This document shows positions 25,201-36,408 of a stretch of 64,000 nt of DNA, in pieces. Positions within the stretch are counted from its first letter, which is position 1; each line of letters begins with the position of its first letter. Below the pieces are notes generated by a model. It ran no database searches. It was given only the letters and a program-made list of their open reading frames with translations, and was not told the DNA's origin. The translations under genes were made by a program, and so were the position numbers. Source of the DNA: Rhizophagus irregularis (taxonomy: Eukaryota > Glomeromycota > Glomeromycetes > Glomerales > Glomeraceae); contig NC_089446.1 in NCBI RefSeq assembly GCF_026210795.1, forward strand, positions 806,001 to 870,000, read 5' to 3'.

Positions 25201-25744
25201 CCATCTCAAATAAGTAAATTTTTTTTTCAAATAATCTCTTAAATTCCCTTCATTTGCATATTCTAATACCAAAATATAATAATCAGAATCTATTAATTTT
25301 AAATATAAATAAGTTAGATTGAACTGTATAAAATAAACTTATTTTTTTTTAAAAAAAAAATCTTGATATAAACCTTTTGTTATTCCCAGAAAACGATTGA
25401 TTTTTGGATGATCTTCAATCTCGCGAAGGAGTTTTAACTAAAAAAAAAAAAATGATATAGTAAAATTGATTATTTATATGCACATACCAAGCTAATATAC
25501 TCTATAAAATAATTGCGATTTCCACCTCTTTGACAAAATCATCATTAGATTCATTAAGTTCATTTGAATTTTTACTTATTATAATTTTCAATGCGACCAA
25601 TCCTATATTAGCCAAATTTGCTTTACTCACTACACCGAAACCTCCTCTACCAATTTCGACAACCTGACTAAATTCATCATATTTAAAATAACGAATATAC
25701 TTATTCTTTATCTTTTCTTCAATCCATTCTTTTACCGAAGTCAT
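22208..25744 (-). pseudogene. TKL kinase-Hsp70 fusion gene, interrupted by a 587-bp element
   Basis: Eight minus-strand exons: 25526-25744, 25374-25437, 25120-25289, 24501-25029, 23403-24406, 23099-23279, 22957-23019, 22208-22881. Without the insert at 23493-24079 and its TTAA duplicate the exons sum to 771 codons in one frame. Exons 1-4 encode a complete TKL kinase (GRGGFGVV, VALK, HRDLHSKN, DFG, EPQ, KSDIYSLGVLLWE). Exon 4 ends one base into a codon at a GTAAGT donor; exon 5 continues in frame into VVGLEFGLTYSGFSYCH, the first loop of an Hsp70-like ATPase domain, and exons 6-8 finish it (VLLVIAVPAEF, VGDFSESKYLQ, QPTAAISRGAVIYGL). The insert breaks exon 5. The exon 1 donor is GTGGAA, weaker than GTAGAA in the intact sister. 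If intron 4 is retained, a kinase-only protein ends shortly after 24501. Confidence 0.75.
23493..24079. mobile_element. 587-bp TIR element, target TTAA, in Hsp70 exon
   Basis: Ends begin TTGCCGATCCGCCTAAAA and are inverted at the right with two mismatches over about 48 bp. TTAA stands on both sides (23489-23492 and 24080-24083); the sister gene at about 37610 has the empty site. TTAA targeting suits piggyBac-type elements, but the repeat is palindromic at the junction, so a TA duplication (Tc1/mariner) is also possible. Inside are two GCGCGCG tracts and no transposase; the 101-codon plus-strand ORF at 23905 spans the right arm and is spurious. Confidence 0.8.
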
Positions 25745-26064
25745 TTTGTCGATTAAAATTACAATAGAAAATTTATTTAATTAAAGAAAAAAATTTTCTC
25801 AGAGATATGAATTATAAGAACATTACAAATAAGCCCGTTAACACAATGCATTGGAAAAAAAAATTCAATAATTATGCATGTTGCCAATCCACTACTACAT
25901 ATACTGCATTGATCAACAGTTAATTTAAACCCCTAGTTTCAATATACTATATTTGTAAATCAATTACCATACGGGAATAGTTAGAATAGATCGGGTTATC
26001 CGTTTAGGTTTTAGCTTACTTTGCAGAAACCTTGAATTTTTGCGAGGTATCATTGCGTCATTAC

Positions 26065-26401
26065 TAGGGTGTCCAGAATTTCATGGTGTGATGGCCCGAA
26101 AAGTGTGGTGTGATTTAAACAAAAAGTGTGGTTTGGTGCGATTTTTAATTCTGGCCAGATTTAGCGTAATTTCGGCTGGAATTAACATAATAATTTTAAC
26201 TTCAAATTCGCTATCTTAATTCGAGCCAAAATTTGATAAATGAAAACCAATCATGTGATCATCAATCGACCAATAAAACTCAATTTACTGCGGATAGTGT
26301 GAAAAATGTGAAACTTTGCCAAAAAATGCGGCCACACCAAAAGTGTGAAAAAATAGCAAAAAGTGTGAAAAAGGTGTGACCGTTCTATCCTGGACACTCT
26401 A
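26065..26401. mobile_element. hAT-type MITE, 8-bp TSD GTCATTAC
   Basis: Ends TAGGGTGTCCAG and (inverted) TAGAGTGTCCAG with GTCATTAC duplicated at 26057-26064 and 26402-26409. An 8-bp target duplication and this terminal sequence are typical of hAT elements. The 337-bp interior is rich in GTGTGG/GTGTGAAA and has no gene. Confidence 0.85.
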
Positions 26402-26734
26402 GTCATTACTAAGATATATGCAAGATATATTTAGGGTAATGTGACGATCCTTTTTTATTAATGAATTGTTCCGATGTTATTAATCCAGTATCACAATGAG
26501 ATTTGCACAGTATTTTGACTGCATCGGAACAATTCTTTTTATAATATTGTTAATTCATTGAAAATATACATAGAAAAGCGTATTATAGGTATTTTCACGG
26601 TATTTTAAAGACATTATAAATTACTTTGCTAACATCATAAAATTTTCGTAAATTACAAATAACTTAAATATAGCAATTAACAATTTAAATTACAATCTAA
26701 TTAAAAATCTTTTATAATATAACCATTTGTAATT
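26402..26734. other. Intergenic with one 14-bp inverted repeat
   Basis: GAATTGTTCCGATG (26463-26476) is inverted at 26522-26535, 45 bases apart. Nothing else is recognised. Confidence 0.4.
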
Positions 26735-27010
26735 ATTGCGCTTTTCAAAATTGTGCTACCCCCTGCAGGTCATCTAATTAAAAAGATTATGAGATTATGA
26801 TTACAGGACGATTACTGGACAAAAACTGGACAATTTTGTCCGGTAATTGTCCTGTAATTGTCCTATAATCATCCTATAAACGTCCTATAATCATAATCAC
26901 TCGGTAATTGTCCAGTAATTGTCCAGTAATTGTCCAGTAATTGTCCTGTAATCATAATCATCAAGTAATTACAACGTATACAGAATTCTGAAAACTGCGA
27001 TAATAATATT
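26735..27010. mobile_element. Possible TIR element with internal AGTAATTGTCC repeats
   Basis: The right end, read inversely (ATTATCGCAGTTTTCAGAAT), resembles the left end (ATTGCGCTTTTCAAAATTGT) and also the ends of the element at 43200-43362. Inside, GTAATTGTCCA recurs in tandem around 26900-26945. Boundaries are approximate. Confidence 0.45.
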
Positions 27011-27284
27011 ATTTCAATATGTAAAAAATATATATGCATGATTATCTAATGTTCCTCTTGTTATAATTGGATAGCCGCGGATTTTTAAGCGATCAACGTA
27101 CTAAATTTCCGTTGACATAGCGCCCCTGGTGACACAACTATAACAAGGTGGGACCTGATTTGGACAATGGTATCATACAATCATCTGATTTGACCTGATG
27201 ATCTTCGTGTTCACCTGGAATTTCAATTCTCAAGTCGGAGCTAATTCTTCCATACAAAAAAAAGTTAAAAGCCATTTTTTATTA

Positions 27285-27760
27285 AAGGTTTCCCATACGT
27301 CCAGATTCACCTAAAAAGAAAGGGTTGAAATGTCAAGAGATGTTTTGTTAAAATAATAAGTTGACACAAAGAAAAACCCACTTACCGAATTCTCATGTTG
27401 TTCTAATGAACATCTAAAAAAGTATAAATGTAACATATTAGGAAACGTTTTGTTAAGAAAAATGAACTGATTTCCTACCGAGATCCCATGACTCTAATAT
27501 TCGTACCATCGCCTTGATATATTGAAAGATAGATTTTTGAATTCAGTACATTGGTACTGTTATACAAGGCGATCAACTTTAGCTTTAATAGTGTTACATC
27601 GATATTATAGATCCATCTAAAAAAAAGAAATATTAATAACCATTCGTTAAAAGTATTTATAGGAAACAAAGAAAAACTCACTGAAATTCATGCACAAAAA
27701 GCTAAAGAACCAACTGTCTAATAAAAGAAAGAAAACAAACTGTAGCAAATGTTTATTAGA
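27285..27760 (-). other. Possible short-exon gene or remnant
   Basis: On the minus strand several short segments are bounded by strong acceptor-like (TTTTTTTAG) and donor-like sites: about 27386-27413 ends in a GTAAG donor, about 27480-27615 ends in GTAGG and contains ALYNSTNVLNSKIYLSIYQG, and about 27676-27715 ends in GTGAG. I could not chain them in one reading frame and recognise no protein. It may be a decayed gene, or a diverged relative of the micro-exon-like arrays farther right. Confidence 0.25.
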
Positions 27761-28422
27761 AGACAGGTAAAGAAGAAAAGTTGAAAATTTGCACTTATCA
27801 AAATTTCACATAAAAACCTCCTAAAAAAAACGTAAAGTGTTAATAATGTTCGTTTAAAGAGGGATAAAATTAAAAAAAAATTGCACATACCAAAATCTCG
27901 CATTAAAATTTTTTGAAATTTTAAACTAAAAAAAAGTATCAAAACTAAACTTTTCAAGAAGTTGATTAAACTTTTAAAAAAGTAATTTGACAGTTTGATT
28001 GAAAAAAAAAATTAATTAATTAAAAAAATTCGATCAAAACTTTTTAAAAAAAGTTAAAAAAAGTTTCGATAGTTTAATTGAGAAAAAAAAAGAATTGATC
28101 AAAACTATCTTGAAACTTAAAAGTCTAAGTCCGATTTTGATCAATCACCGTGACACTACCATGACACACGTAATTTTTATTAATTGCAAAGTTTATTATA
28201 AATTATTTATAAAATTTATGTACAATATGTATATATAAATCTTATGAAAATATTGTGAAAAATAAATATATTATATCTATATATTTATATATTTTACGAA
28301 TGTTTGCAAATAAATTAATGCATTGCCAGAAATATTTAAACATTATTATCACGATAAATAATTACATATCGATATCATAACTAGTTCCTATGAGTTTATC
28401 TTGCATTTTATTACTATTACTA
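27761..28422. other. AT-rich intergenic, nothing recognised
   Basis: Repeated AAAAAAGTTTGAT-like tracts occur. CACTACCATGACAC at about 28154 looks like a CACTA-type terminus, but I found no inverted partner to the right of the transposase gene. Confidence 0.3.
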
Positions 28423-30035
28423 TTAATATAATTCCAAATTCATAGCGATATTACGGCCACTTTTTGAAAATACTTGCATATTACATGTAATAGCATCCAG
28501 TGCTTTGATAGTTTTTATATCACGTTTATTGAAACTAGCTTTAAATGCAGATTGTAATAACCCTACTAATATTTCCATATTTCCGTTTTCATTAAAAAGT
28601 CGTCTATTTGTAGCAGCAAGAAATCTGGAGAATACTTTATTGGCTACTGCTTCATCTATAAAATCCTCAATTTCAAGGTCATTTAACGTAACCCTCCTAA
28701 TTAAAGAAGACAGTATGTAAAGAAAATTAAAAATATGCTACTATTTTTATTAATTAATTAATTATTATTTTTTTTTTAATGAGAATTGAACTCAGGTTGG
28801 TAGTGACAAAACTCTATACTTGCCTTTGTTGCCGCTCTTTATATTTTGTAACTAGTGCATCAATATCATTGTTAAAATTGTTTCAAAAATCACCAAACAC
28901 TTTTTTTGTATGTTTAATAATGTCTATGGCGTTATCGGTATATGGCTCGTATCCAAATATTTCTTTAATGAGTTCTTCAATACTAGACGCAGGTGGTGAT
29001 CGACATCGTAAAAATAAACATTTTGCTTCTTCCAACCATAGACGTGCAGATCCCTTATAGTCAAAATGCTATTATTTATTATTTATGTACTATAACTGAA
29101 TAAGAAAAAAAATTTTTTTGTACCTTGTCGTCAGATTGTGGTGTTGGCACTGATGATGCTGTCAAAACTGTCGAAGTTTTAGATGTTATTTCATTATCAA
29201 AGGATTGTGGTGACATATTTCTCATAGCACAAAGTTGATTTGCTACTTGTAAAATATGCGGATTATTTGACAGCCATATACATATTTCGTACATATTTCC
29301 TATATTGTTAAGTGCCACTGATATTTTAATTATAACAAATAAGAGTTAAACTTTTTTAATAATCAATAGATTTTTTTAATAATATTTACCAGGAGTGGAA
29401 TTCGTATTTAACCCTGCCACGGCTCCAGATACATTTTTAGTGGCTTTCTTGTCGTTAAGCTTTACTAGGTTGGAAACGGCTTCCTCATCATCATCTATTT
29501 CATTAACGCCAATCCTAGTATTTGCTGTTTTTGTTGTTTTTTGCTGGTTTTTCGGTGGCATAGTTGGTTGTGGCCGTGATGATTTTTCCAGATCATTTTT
29601 ATTAGTGACTTCTTTTTGGACGGTTTCATCATCTTCGGTATCTAATATAATATACCATACTATTAAATCTAATATAGAATATGCTTTAATATTAATAAAT
29701 TATGTAAATACCAGACAAATAATCATTGGTTTCATTTAAAAAATCAATAAGTGCATTGCTTTCTTTTAGCGTAATACTATCTTCTAATTGCTGTGTCAAT
29801 GGCTCTTCTACATCAATTATAGTATAGACATCTGATAGTTGTATTGCTGCTTCTTTTTGTCTACTAGTATATGATCGTTTTTGTTTTTTTTGCGACCCTT
29901 CAACACCAATTATAGTAGATTGCAGCGTTTCTGCTTTTTTTGCCTAGTATATGTTTGTTTCTGTTTATTTTGAATTGAAGTAGTCTGTACTACTTTTTCT
30001 TGAATTCTACTATTATTACGTGTTCTTGGTGGCAT
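28423..30035 (-). pseudogene. Transposon-associated protein of unknown function, divergent to the Tnp2-like gene
   Basis: Five minus-strand exons: 29712-30035, 29390-29641, 29124-29317, 28824-29068, 28423-28696, about 429 aa if two lesions are ignored. It starts MPPRTRNNSRIQEK and the first third is Lys/Gln-rich and probably disordered. The last third is well conserved in look: GSARLWLEEAKCLFLRCR, IKEIFGYEPYTDNA and ATNRRLFNENGN. The lesions are one missing base in an A-run of exon 1 (29935-29941) and an in-frame TGA at 28883-28885. The join of exons 4 and 5 works only with a GC donor (AAAG|GCAAGT) and gives ERQQRRVTLNDLE. I recall related proteins in Glomeromycotina but no function. Its head-to-head position with the transposase suggests the second, DNA-binding protein of a CACTA-like element; this is inference. 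Confidence 0.6.
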
Positions 30036-30423
30036 GATAGTTTTTATTATTTCTTCAATTTATTTTTTAAAGAGAGAATTGACTAGATTATCAATAATAA
30101 ATTAATATGATCCTATTATATATTTTTTACTTAGCTTATTAATATCATGAGAATTTAATTTTCGTTTCCAATAAAATCTGATGTTATTTATTGATTACTA
30201 ATTAACGCGATTTAACTTTTTTTGACTTTTTATATGACTAATATTAATAAAAAAAGATATTATGACTAATATGAATAAAAAGCCTAACTAATTTAACTTA
30301 AATATATTTTTCGGTAAAGTTTTTCTCATAAAAATTTTATTTTTAACCTAAATATATTTTTTGGTAAAGTTTTCTCAAATTTTTTTTATTTCTACTTTTA
30401 AAATATTTTAAAAAAATATAAGC
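30036..30423. other. Shared 5' region of the divergent transposon genes
   Basis: 388 bp between two start codons. A block containing AAATATATTTTTCGGTAAAG at about 30299 is repeated about 50 bp later with small changes (TTGGTAAAG), a possible protein-binding repeat. No defined promoter element is claimed. Confidence 0.35.
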
Positions 30424-33400
30424 ATGATTCGAAATAGAATTAATTCTTTACATAAAAAACCATTTTATTTACGCCATAAGTTTTTTACAAACACATCTTC
30501 AAATGTTTTAAACGAAAATGAAGTCAATTTGAATAGTAATAATTTAAATATAAACGATCATAATTTGAATGAAAAAGATAATGATATAGGTGAGGCTAAT
30601 AATATAAATATAAATGATAACAATGATGATAATCTAAATGAAGATGACAGTTACAACGATTTTAACGATGATGATAATAATCTGAACGAAGATGACAGTT
30701 ACAACGATTTTAACGATGATGATAATAATCTGAACGAAGATGACAGTTACAACAACTTTAATAATGATGATAATGATCTGAACGAAGATGACAGTGATGA
30801 CAATTTTAATGATGATGATAATAATGATAACCTGAATGACAATGATTTTAATGATGATGATAATGATCTGAATGAAGATGATAATTTTGAAGATGATATA
30901 AATACTATTATTAGCGAGGCAATTGTTGATGAGGCATTAAAATCAGATAAGTTACTACAAAATGATTGTGAATTTGGACCATATTTTGAAAGTATTACTG
31001 CCACATTACTTTTTTGTTGGATTCAAAAACACAGCATTTCTACACGTGCGTATGATGAGTTAGTTGACATATTAAAGCATCCACAATTTCGTGTCAGTGA
31101 TATTATTTCAAATAACTGACAATTTAGAGAGTGGCGGCGACGTTTACCGTTAATACCTATTCGATCACATTCCATTAAAATATCTACTAAAAAAACTCCA
31201 TCAATAACTCCTAGTATTAAGCCTGCTTATTATTTATCAATATCAGATATAATATGGCATATTCTTAACAATAAATCAATATTTGATCGGATGTACTTTG
31301 GACCAGCCATTGAAACTGAAGAACATTCAGAATTCTGGCATGGAGAAATTTGGGGTGAATCTCCTTGTTTTGGCGATAATAGTATTATGATAAGACAAGG
31401 TAATATTTATCGAGAAATATATATAGTACAGTATTTAATTTTTATAGGAATAGCTTATTTAGAATTTTAAATATTTATTTTTTTATAGTTAAATATCAAA
31501 TTGGAGAATATTTATGCTATAATGACAATAATAGAAGAAAATTAGGACGTCTTTTGGCTATTTTATATGGAAACGATGGCTACAAATTAAAAATACAACG
31601 TATATTAACCTATAATGAGCTTCCAACAAATTTTAAAAGTAACTCTCGATCAAGAAGTTATGAGCAAGGTGAATTTTGGTTACTTGATCGTAATGAAAAT
31701 AATGCAGTTATACTAATTGAACCTCAAGATGTTATCAAACGTGTCAATATTTCAAAAGATCCAAATGCTGATGGACATATTAATGAGATTTTATATAAAC
31801 ATAATAACCGCTGGAAATTGAGATCAGTATCATTGGAGTATAAGCATCCATCTGAATATGCTAAGTTAGAATTGACACAAAATTATGAAGATGCATTGCC
31901 AGTATACAAATTATTTGTTGATTTGTACTACGACGATTTTGGAACCTACAGGAATGTTTATCACTCTCTTGGAGGAGTCTATATACAATTTGGCAACATG
32001 CCATTTAATATGAGAAAGCAACTAAAAAATCACTTTATACTTGGATTTGTCCCATTTGGAGGTAATTTCAACGAATTTATTAAGCCATTTATTAACGAAA
32101 TGAAGCAGTTAGAAAAAGGTAAGATTTTCAAAATAAATGGACAAGATTCATTAATTATAGCGAGCATTGGACAAATTACTGCAGATTTACCGCAAGGAAA
32201 TGATCTTACAGGTGTTAAACGTCACATTGCTGTAAAAGGTTGCCGATCTTGTCAGGCAACTAGGGATATTTTTACTAACCCAAATTTAGATATAGCTGCA
32301 ATATCTCGTTATCATCATGTTACAGATACTCAATTTGAAGAAATAAATTTAGCAACAACAATAGTGGGTCAGAAAAGTATTGCTACAAATTATGGACTTT
32401 GTACAAAAAAATCAATATTAGACCACTTGAAAAGAGAACGGCATTTGCAAACTCCACAGGATGTTTATCACCTAACTGCTGGAAAAATTCAAAGATTATT
32501 AAGTATAACTATGAATCTTCTTTCACAAGAAGGGGAAAAAAAATTTTTAGAAATATGGAAACATTTTGAATATCCTAAACAATGGCATAAATTGCCAAAT
32601 CCTGTAGGTCATCATGATAGCTTTATGATGTCCGATTGCCTTAGGTTAGCTATGATGATGCCATTTATTTTGAATCAATTTTTAGAACCATCATGCATAA
32701 AAAAATTAGATCTTTCTACAATTCAACAAAGGTGCAATGTTAATCAGGGTAATGCAGCTACTAAAATTATCATTACATGCTGGAAAACTATGGCGGAAAC
32801 AACAGCTTTCATTTTTAAAGAGTCTTTTAGTAAAGATGATTATATGGAATTGCAGCGATGTTTAGAAACGGAGATGATAATTCTCTCACAGGTAATTACT
32901 ATTATTAATTATATTATAATATTGTATATTAATATTATCAAATTATTTCAATATAGCTGTATTTACTATTTTTTTTTCATAGGCATTTGAGGAATTTAGT
33001 AATTTACCAAACCTACATGCAAATTTTCATCTAGTTAAAAATGCAAAAACTTTTGCCACATTAATTAATTCTTCTGTAGGTGTCAAAGAAATTGTGCATA
33101 AAATTTTTAAGGGAATGGTACCAAAGATGAATCAAAAAAATATTGAATTGGATTTAATGAAACGATATACGACACTTTTTGCATTACGACACTTAATTGA
33201 CGGTGGCATCGATCCAAGGATATCCAAATTTTGTGAAGGTTTCACTAATTTATCAGATGATTTTGCACGGATAGCTGGTGATTGGTTTATTATTGAAGAA
33301 CAACCTTATGACAGTGATATTGAAACAAATGGTTAGTTTTTGATATTTCATTGGTTTTATTATATTAGATTATTTTTTTACTTTGTTCTATTCTTTAGTA

Positions 33401-33961
33401 CAAACAAATGCCGAAAATATTGTTAAGTTATCTCTTAGGCAACGTATATCAATATTAAAGCTAGGGAACGTTTCTGTAGATCTATATGGACCCTTATTCC
33501 GATCTGAATTAATGATATCATATTCAGATATGGGTTATAATGCTGCCTTGATACACAAAAAAATTTTCATTTATGAACTCGCGACATATTTTTACAAAAA
33601 TGAACATGGCACTTTCACTAAAAATCACTTGCGTATTGGAGATGTTGTTATGATGCAAATACAAGATTACAATGAAAGTTACGCTATTGTTGAAGCAATT
33701 TTTAGTCACCAAGGTAACGATAATAAGTTGTATGTATTTATTATTGTGAAATGGTTTGAAGAGACTAATCGGACTAGACTTGGCTGTCCAGTATATAGAA
33801 TACAAACCGATAATAGATGGCGACATGTTTTTCCATTATCTGCGATAGATTTAGTTAATAATGCGCATTTTCTTCATGATTGTAGTAATAGTTGTACATC
33901 GTCTCATGATTTACTGAATACTGACTATATAAGAAACTTGTACTACTTTAAGGCTATTTAA
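30424..33961 (+). CDS. Tnp2-like (CACTA/Plavaka-type) transposase with BAH-like C-terminus, one in-frame TGA
   Basis: Four exons: 30424-31399, 31489-32891, 32983-33331, 33399-33961, all GT-AG and in phase, 1,097 codons. Codons about 33-160 encode an Asp/Asn-rich acidic tract built on a 48-nt repeat (NEDDSYNDFNDDDNNL). The core from about codon 489 (GGVYIQFGNMPFN, ILGFVPFGG, ADLPQGNDLTGVKRH, then GCRSCQ) is Tnp2-like by its order of motifs: a plain segment, a loop before a long insert and a zinc-like C-x2-C. The C-terminus (LRIGDVVMMQ, YAIVEAIFSHQ, IIVKWFEE) reads like a BAH fold. A TGA at 31117-31119 (codon 232) stops the protein between ISNN and QFREWRRRLP; nothing else is broken, so this is a recent lesion or the protein starts downstream. 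Terminal inverted repeats of the element were not found. Confidence 0.7.
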
Positions 33962-34299
33962 TAGCAATAAATTTTGTTATTTATTAATTAATACAGCTCA
34001 TATATCGTTAATATATCGTTACATAATTGTTCTAATATTTATACGATACTGATAAGTTATTAAAAATACATTATAATAAATCTTTTCGACTTTAATTTGA
34101 TGTCTTGAAGATTCGTATAATAATATAGTGATAACATTGTAACGATAACTGATGATGTGCAGTTATTTTACCGTTACTTAATGGTAACTGTCTCGTGTAA
34201 GAATATAAACCATTACAATATTGGTGTTTTACCGATACCTTATCAATACCATATTGACATCGGAAAAAATTTTATAGTTTCTGCAAAGTAGTTTTAACT
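33962..34299. other. 3' flank of the transposase gene
   Basis: Short direct words such as ATATCGTTA and CGTTAC recur (33990-34250), as in subterminal regions of CACTA-type elements. No terminus could be fixed. Confidence 0.3.
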
Positions 34300-35840
34300 C
34301 TGTTTGTGTACTTATGATATTTTTTGTATTGATGAATTTAAGTAAATAAGCATTCATGCTGTTTTGCAAGATTATATTTATTTTGTAGATATAATAAAGT
34401 TTTTTCTAAATAGAAAGTATCGCTTCTAAAAAAAGAAATTAAAATTGCTGACAGGGGTGAAAAAACATTTATTAAATAAGTCAAAAATGACATTCAAACC
34501 TATTATTAACACTTTAATAAGTAAACTTTCAAATGCGTCTACTTCACGTGCTTTTAAAATTATTTTTATTAAATTTCCTTTTTTTTTTTCATAAGAATTT
34601 TGTTACAACCACTCATATCATATGATTACACCTTGTAAGCTAAGAATTTTTAATTTTGCCATTTCAGCTAGAATCTTTCTTTTATTTTAAGGTCTGTCAA
34701 TTTCTTTTTAGATCGGCTTTTCTTCTGTAAAACTTATTTCATGGAAATTTTGCAAGGATAATTTGAAGTCAATATGCTCATCATGGCGGAATTTACCAAA
34801 ATTTGTCCGTCATGTCAAATTAAATAAATATTTGACAGTATTTTAGTCACCAGATTTCTATTTTAGTCCCAAATTTATTAGTGAACAGTCAAAATGAGCT
34901 CTAAAAAATTTTTTTGTACCCCAAATCTTGCGTCTAACCAATACCATTATCTAACTAATTTTTCCAGCGTTAAAAGCGCGTCATTATTTGACATTTTTTA
35001 GGAAAAAAGCTTGATGTTTCTGTAAGTCAATTTTAATTCCCGAGGGCGCAGCAGGTTTTTGCCAAATTTCATAAATCCGCCGCAATGTGTAATACTTGAA
35101 ATTACTTTTTTTTTTTTTGTAAAAAAATGTCATCATTAAGTGTAAAGCAACAGTTGGTATCTAGCCAAATTTCTAAGTAAGAACCTTTAATTTAAAATAC
35201 TTTTATAATAAATAAAGTGGCAATTGATGAAGTTTTATTATTTTGCTGATTAAAATATATTCCACTTAATATTATTTCATCAAATATAAAAATCAATAAA
35301 GCGTGTATTAGTATATTTATCCCACGGTTCCTAGTTAAAATTTGTGATTTTTTTCTTGATATTCTCACGGATGGTGTTTATTTAAAAAGATGGATAAAAA
35401 GTCTATCAATATTAGAATAAAAAGTCTATCATTATTAGTCAAAAATAATTATATTAAAGGGCTTTATGGTATGGGATAAATGCGCCGTGAAAATCAGATA
35501 TTTACAGTTCCTCATGAAATAACTATTACTTAAGCTATAATAAATTTTTTTTTTTTTGATAAAAACGAACAAAATCAAGAAAAGTTGTATAACTTTAATT
35601 GGAAGTCTCAAGAATGAAAATAAAAGCATCATGGAAATCTTAGGAATAAGAAAAAATATTCAGATAGTACTTACTACTATATGTGCATTAACGGTTAGAA
35701 TTATTGCTGTTTTAGTGAAATTTGTGATTGTATTAGCTTTTGATTAAGAGATAATTTTACTTTACTATTAAATTTTAAAACTAAATTTTACGGATTTGCC
35801 ATGAATGGTATACCCACATACATGTGCATTAAGGACGTCC
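34300..35840. repeat. Non-coding duplicate block, partner 39560-41330
   Basis: Direct repeat, both copies on the plus strand, for example GAAATTAAAATTGCTGACAG, TTGCGTCTAACCAATACC and TCAAGAAAAGTTGTATAACT in each. The partner carries an extra 207-bp element. No gene is visible; the ORFs at 35435 and 35556 are not conserved as reading frames between the two copies. Confidence 0.8.
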
Positions 35841-36408
35841 TGTTGTTCATCATCACATGATCACAATTCTGAGAACTTGAGTTACGAGTCATAGTTCAAC
35901 TAAATCGGTCAAGTCCAATCCCATTTTCAAACATGGACCGTAAATTTGAAGGACCGTTCCTTGTGGATTGGTCTTCAGACGATTTTTAACAGAATATTTG
36001 CTAAAATTTTACAAATCATGCGTTTTGCGACAAACAGTTCTTATCTAGCTTGTTTGAATAGTAGTTAAACTATATTGTTCAACATTTATTTTGTATATTT
36101 ATTAAAATTTTCATATTTATTATTGATAAAAGTACATTATATAAATTTCTTTCTATTGCTCTTAAAAATTTAAATAAAGTATTTTGACCATCAAGGTTAA
36201 ATTTAAAAGTAGTTCCATAATTTTGACAGTTTGTATATTCTTTGCCAACAATAATTTCCATTTTTCAAGTCAAACATTCTAATAAGGCCATAGTTCTCCT
36301 AAAAGCTCTATGCTAAGAATATCATATAAAAAATCTATGAGTCGTTTTCTTAAGAACTAATGGTATAAAATGATGTGTAACTTTGTAACTTTGAATTTTC
36401 AATATTAT
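35841..36408. other. 3' flank of the kinase-Hsp70 gene
   Basis: Homologous to 21640-22207. No gene; the minus-strand 60-codon ORF at 36079 is not shared in frame. Confidence 0.4.

Larger units (their letters stand above)
21640..26022. repeat. Segmental duplication, partner 35840-39548
   Basis: Direct-orientation duplicate carrying the kinase-Hsp70 gene and flanks. The kinase half (about 24110-26022) is nearly identical to 37645-39548, with only scattered single-base changes. The Hsp70 half (22000-23490) is clearly diverged, with many substitutions and indels. Homology ends abruptly after GTTTAGGTTTTAGCTTA at 26022 and 39548. Confidence 0.85.

Noticed and set aside
28140-34250. CACTA terminus at CACTACCATGACAC (about 28154)
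   Set aside because: No inverted partner found to the right of the transposase gene, so the element borders are left open.
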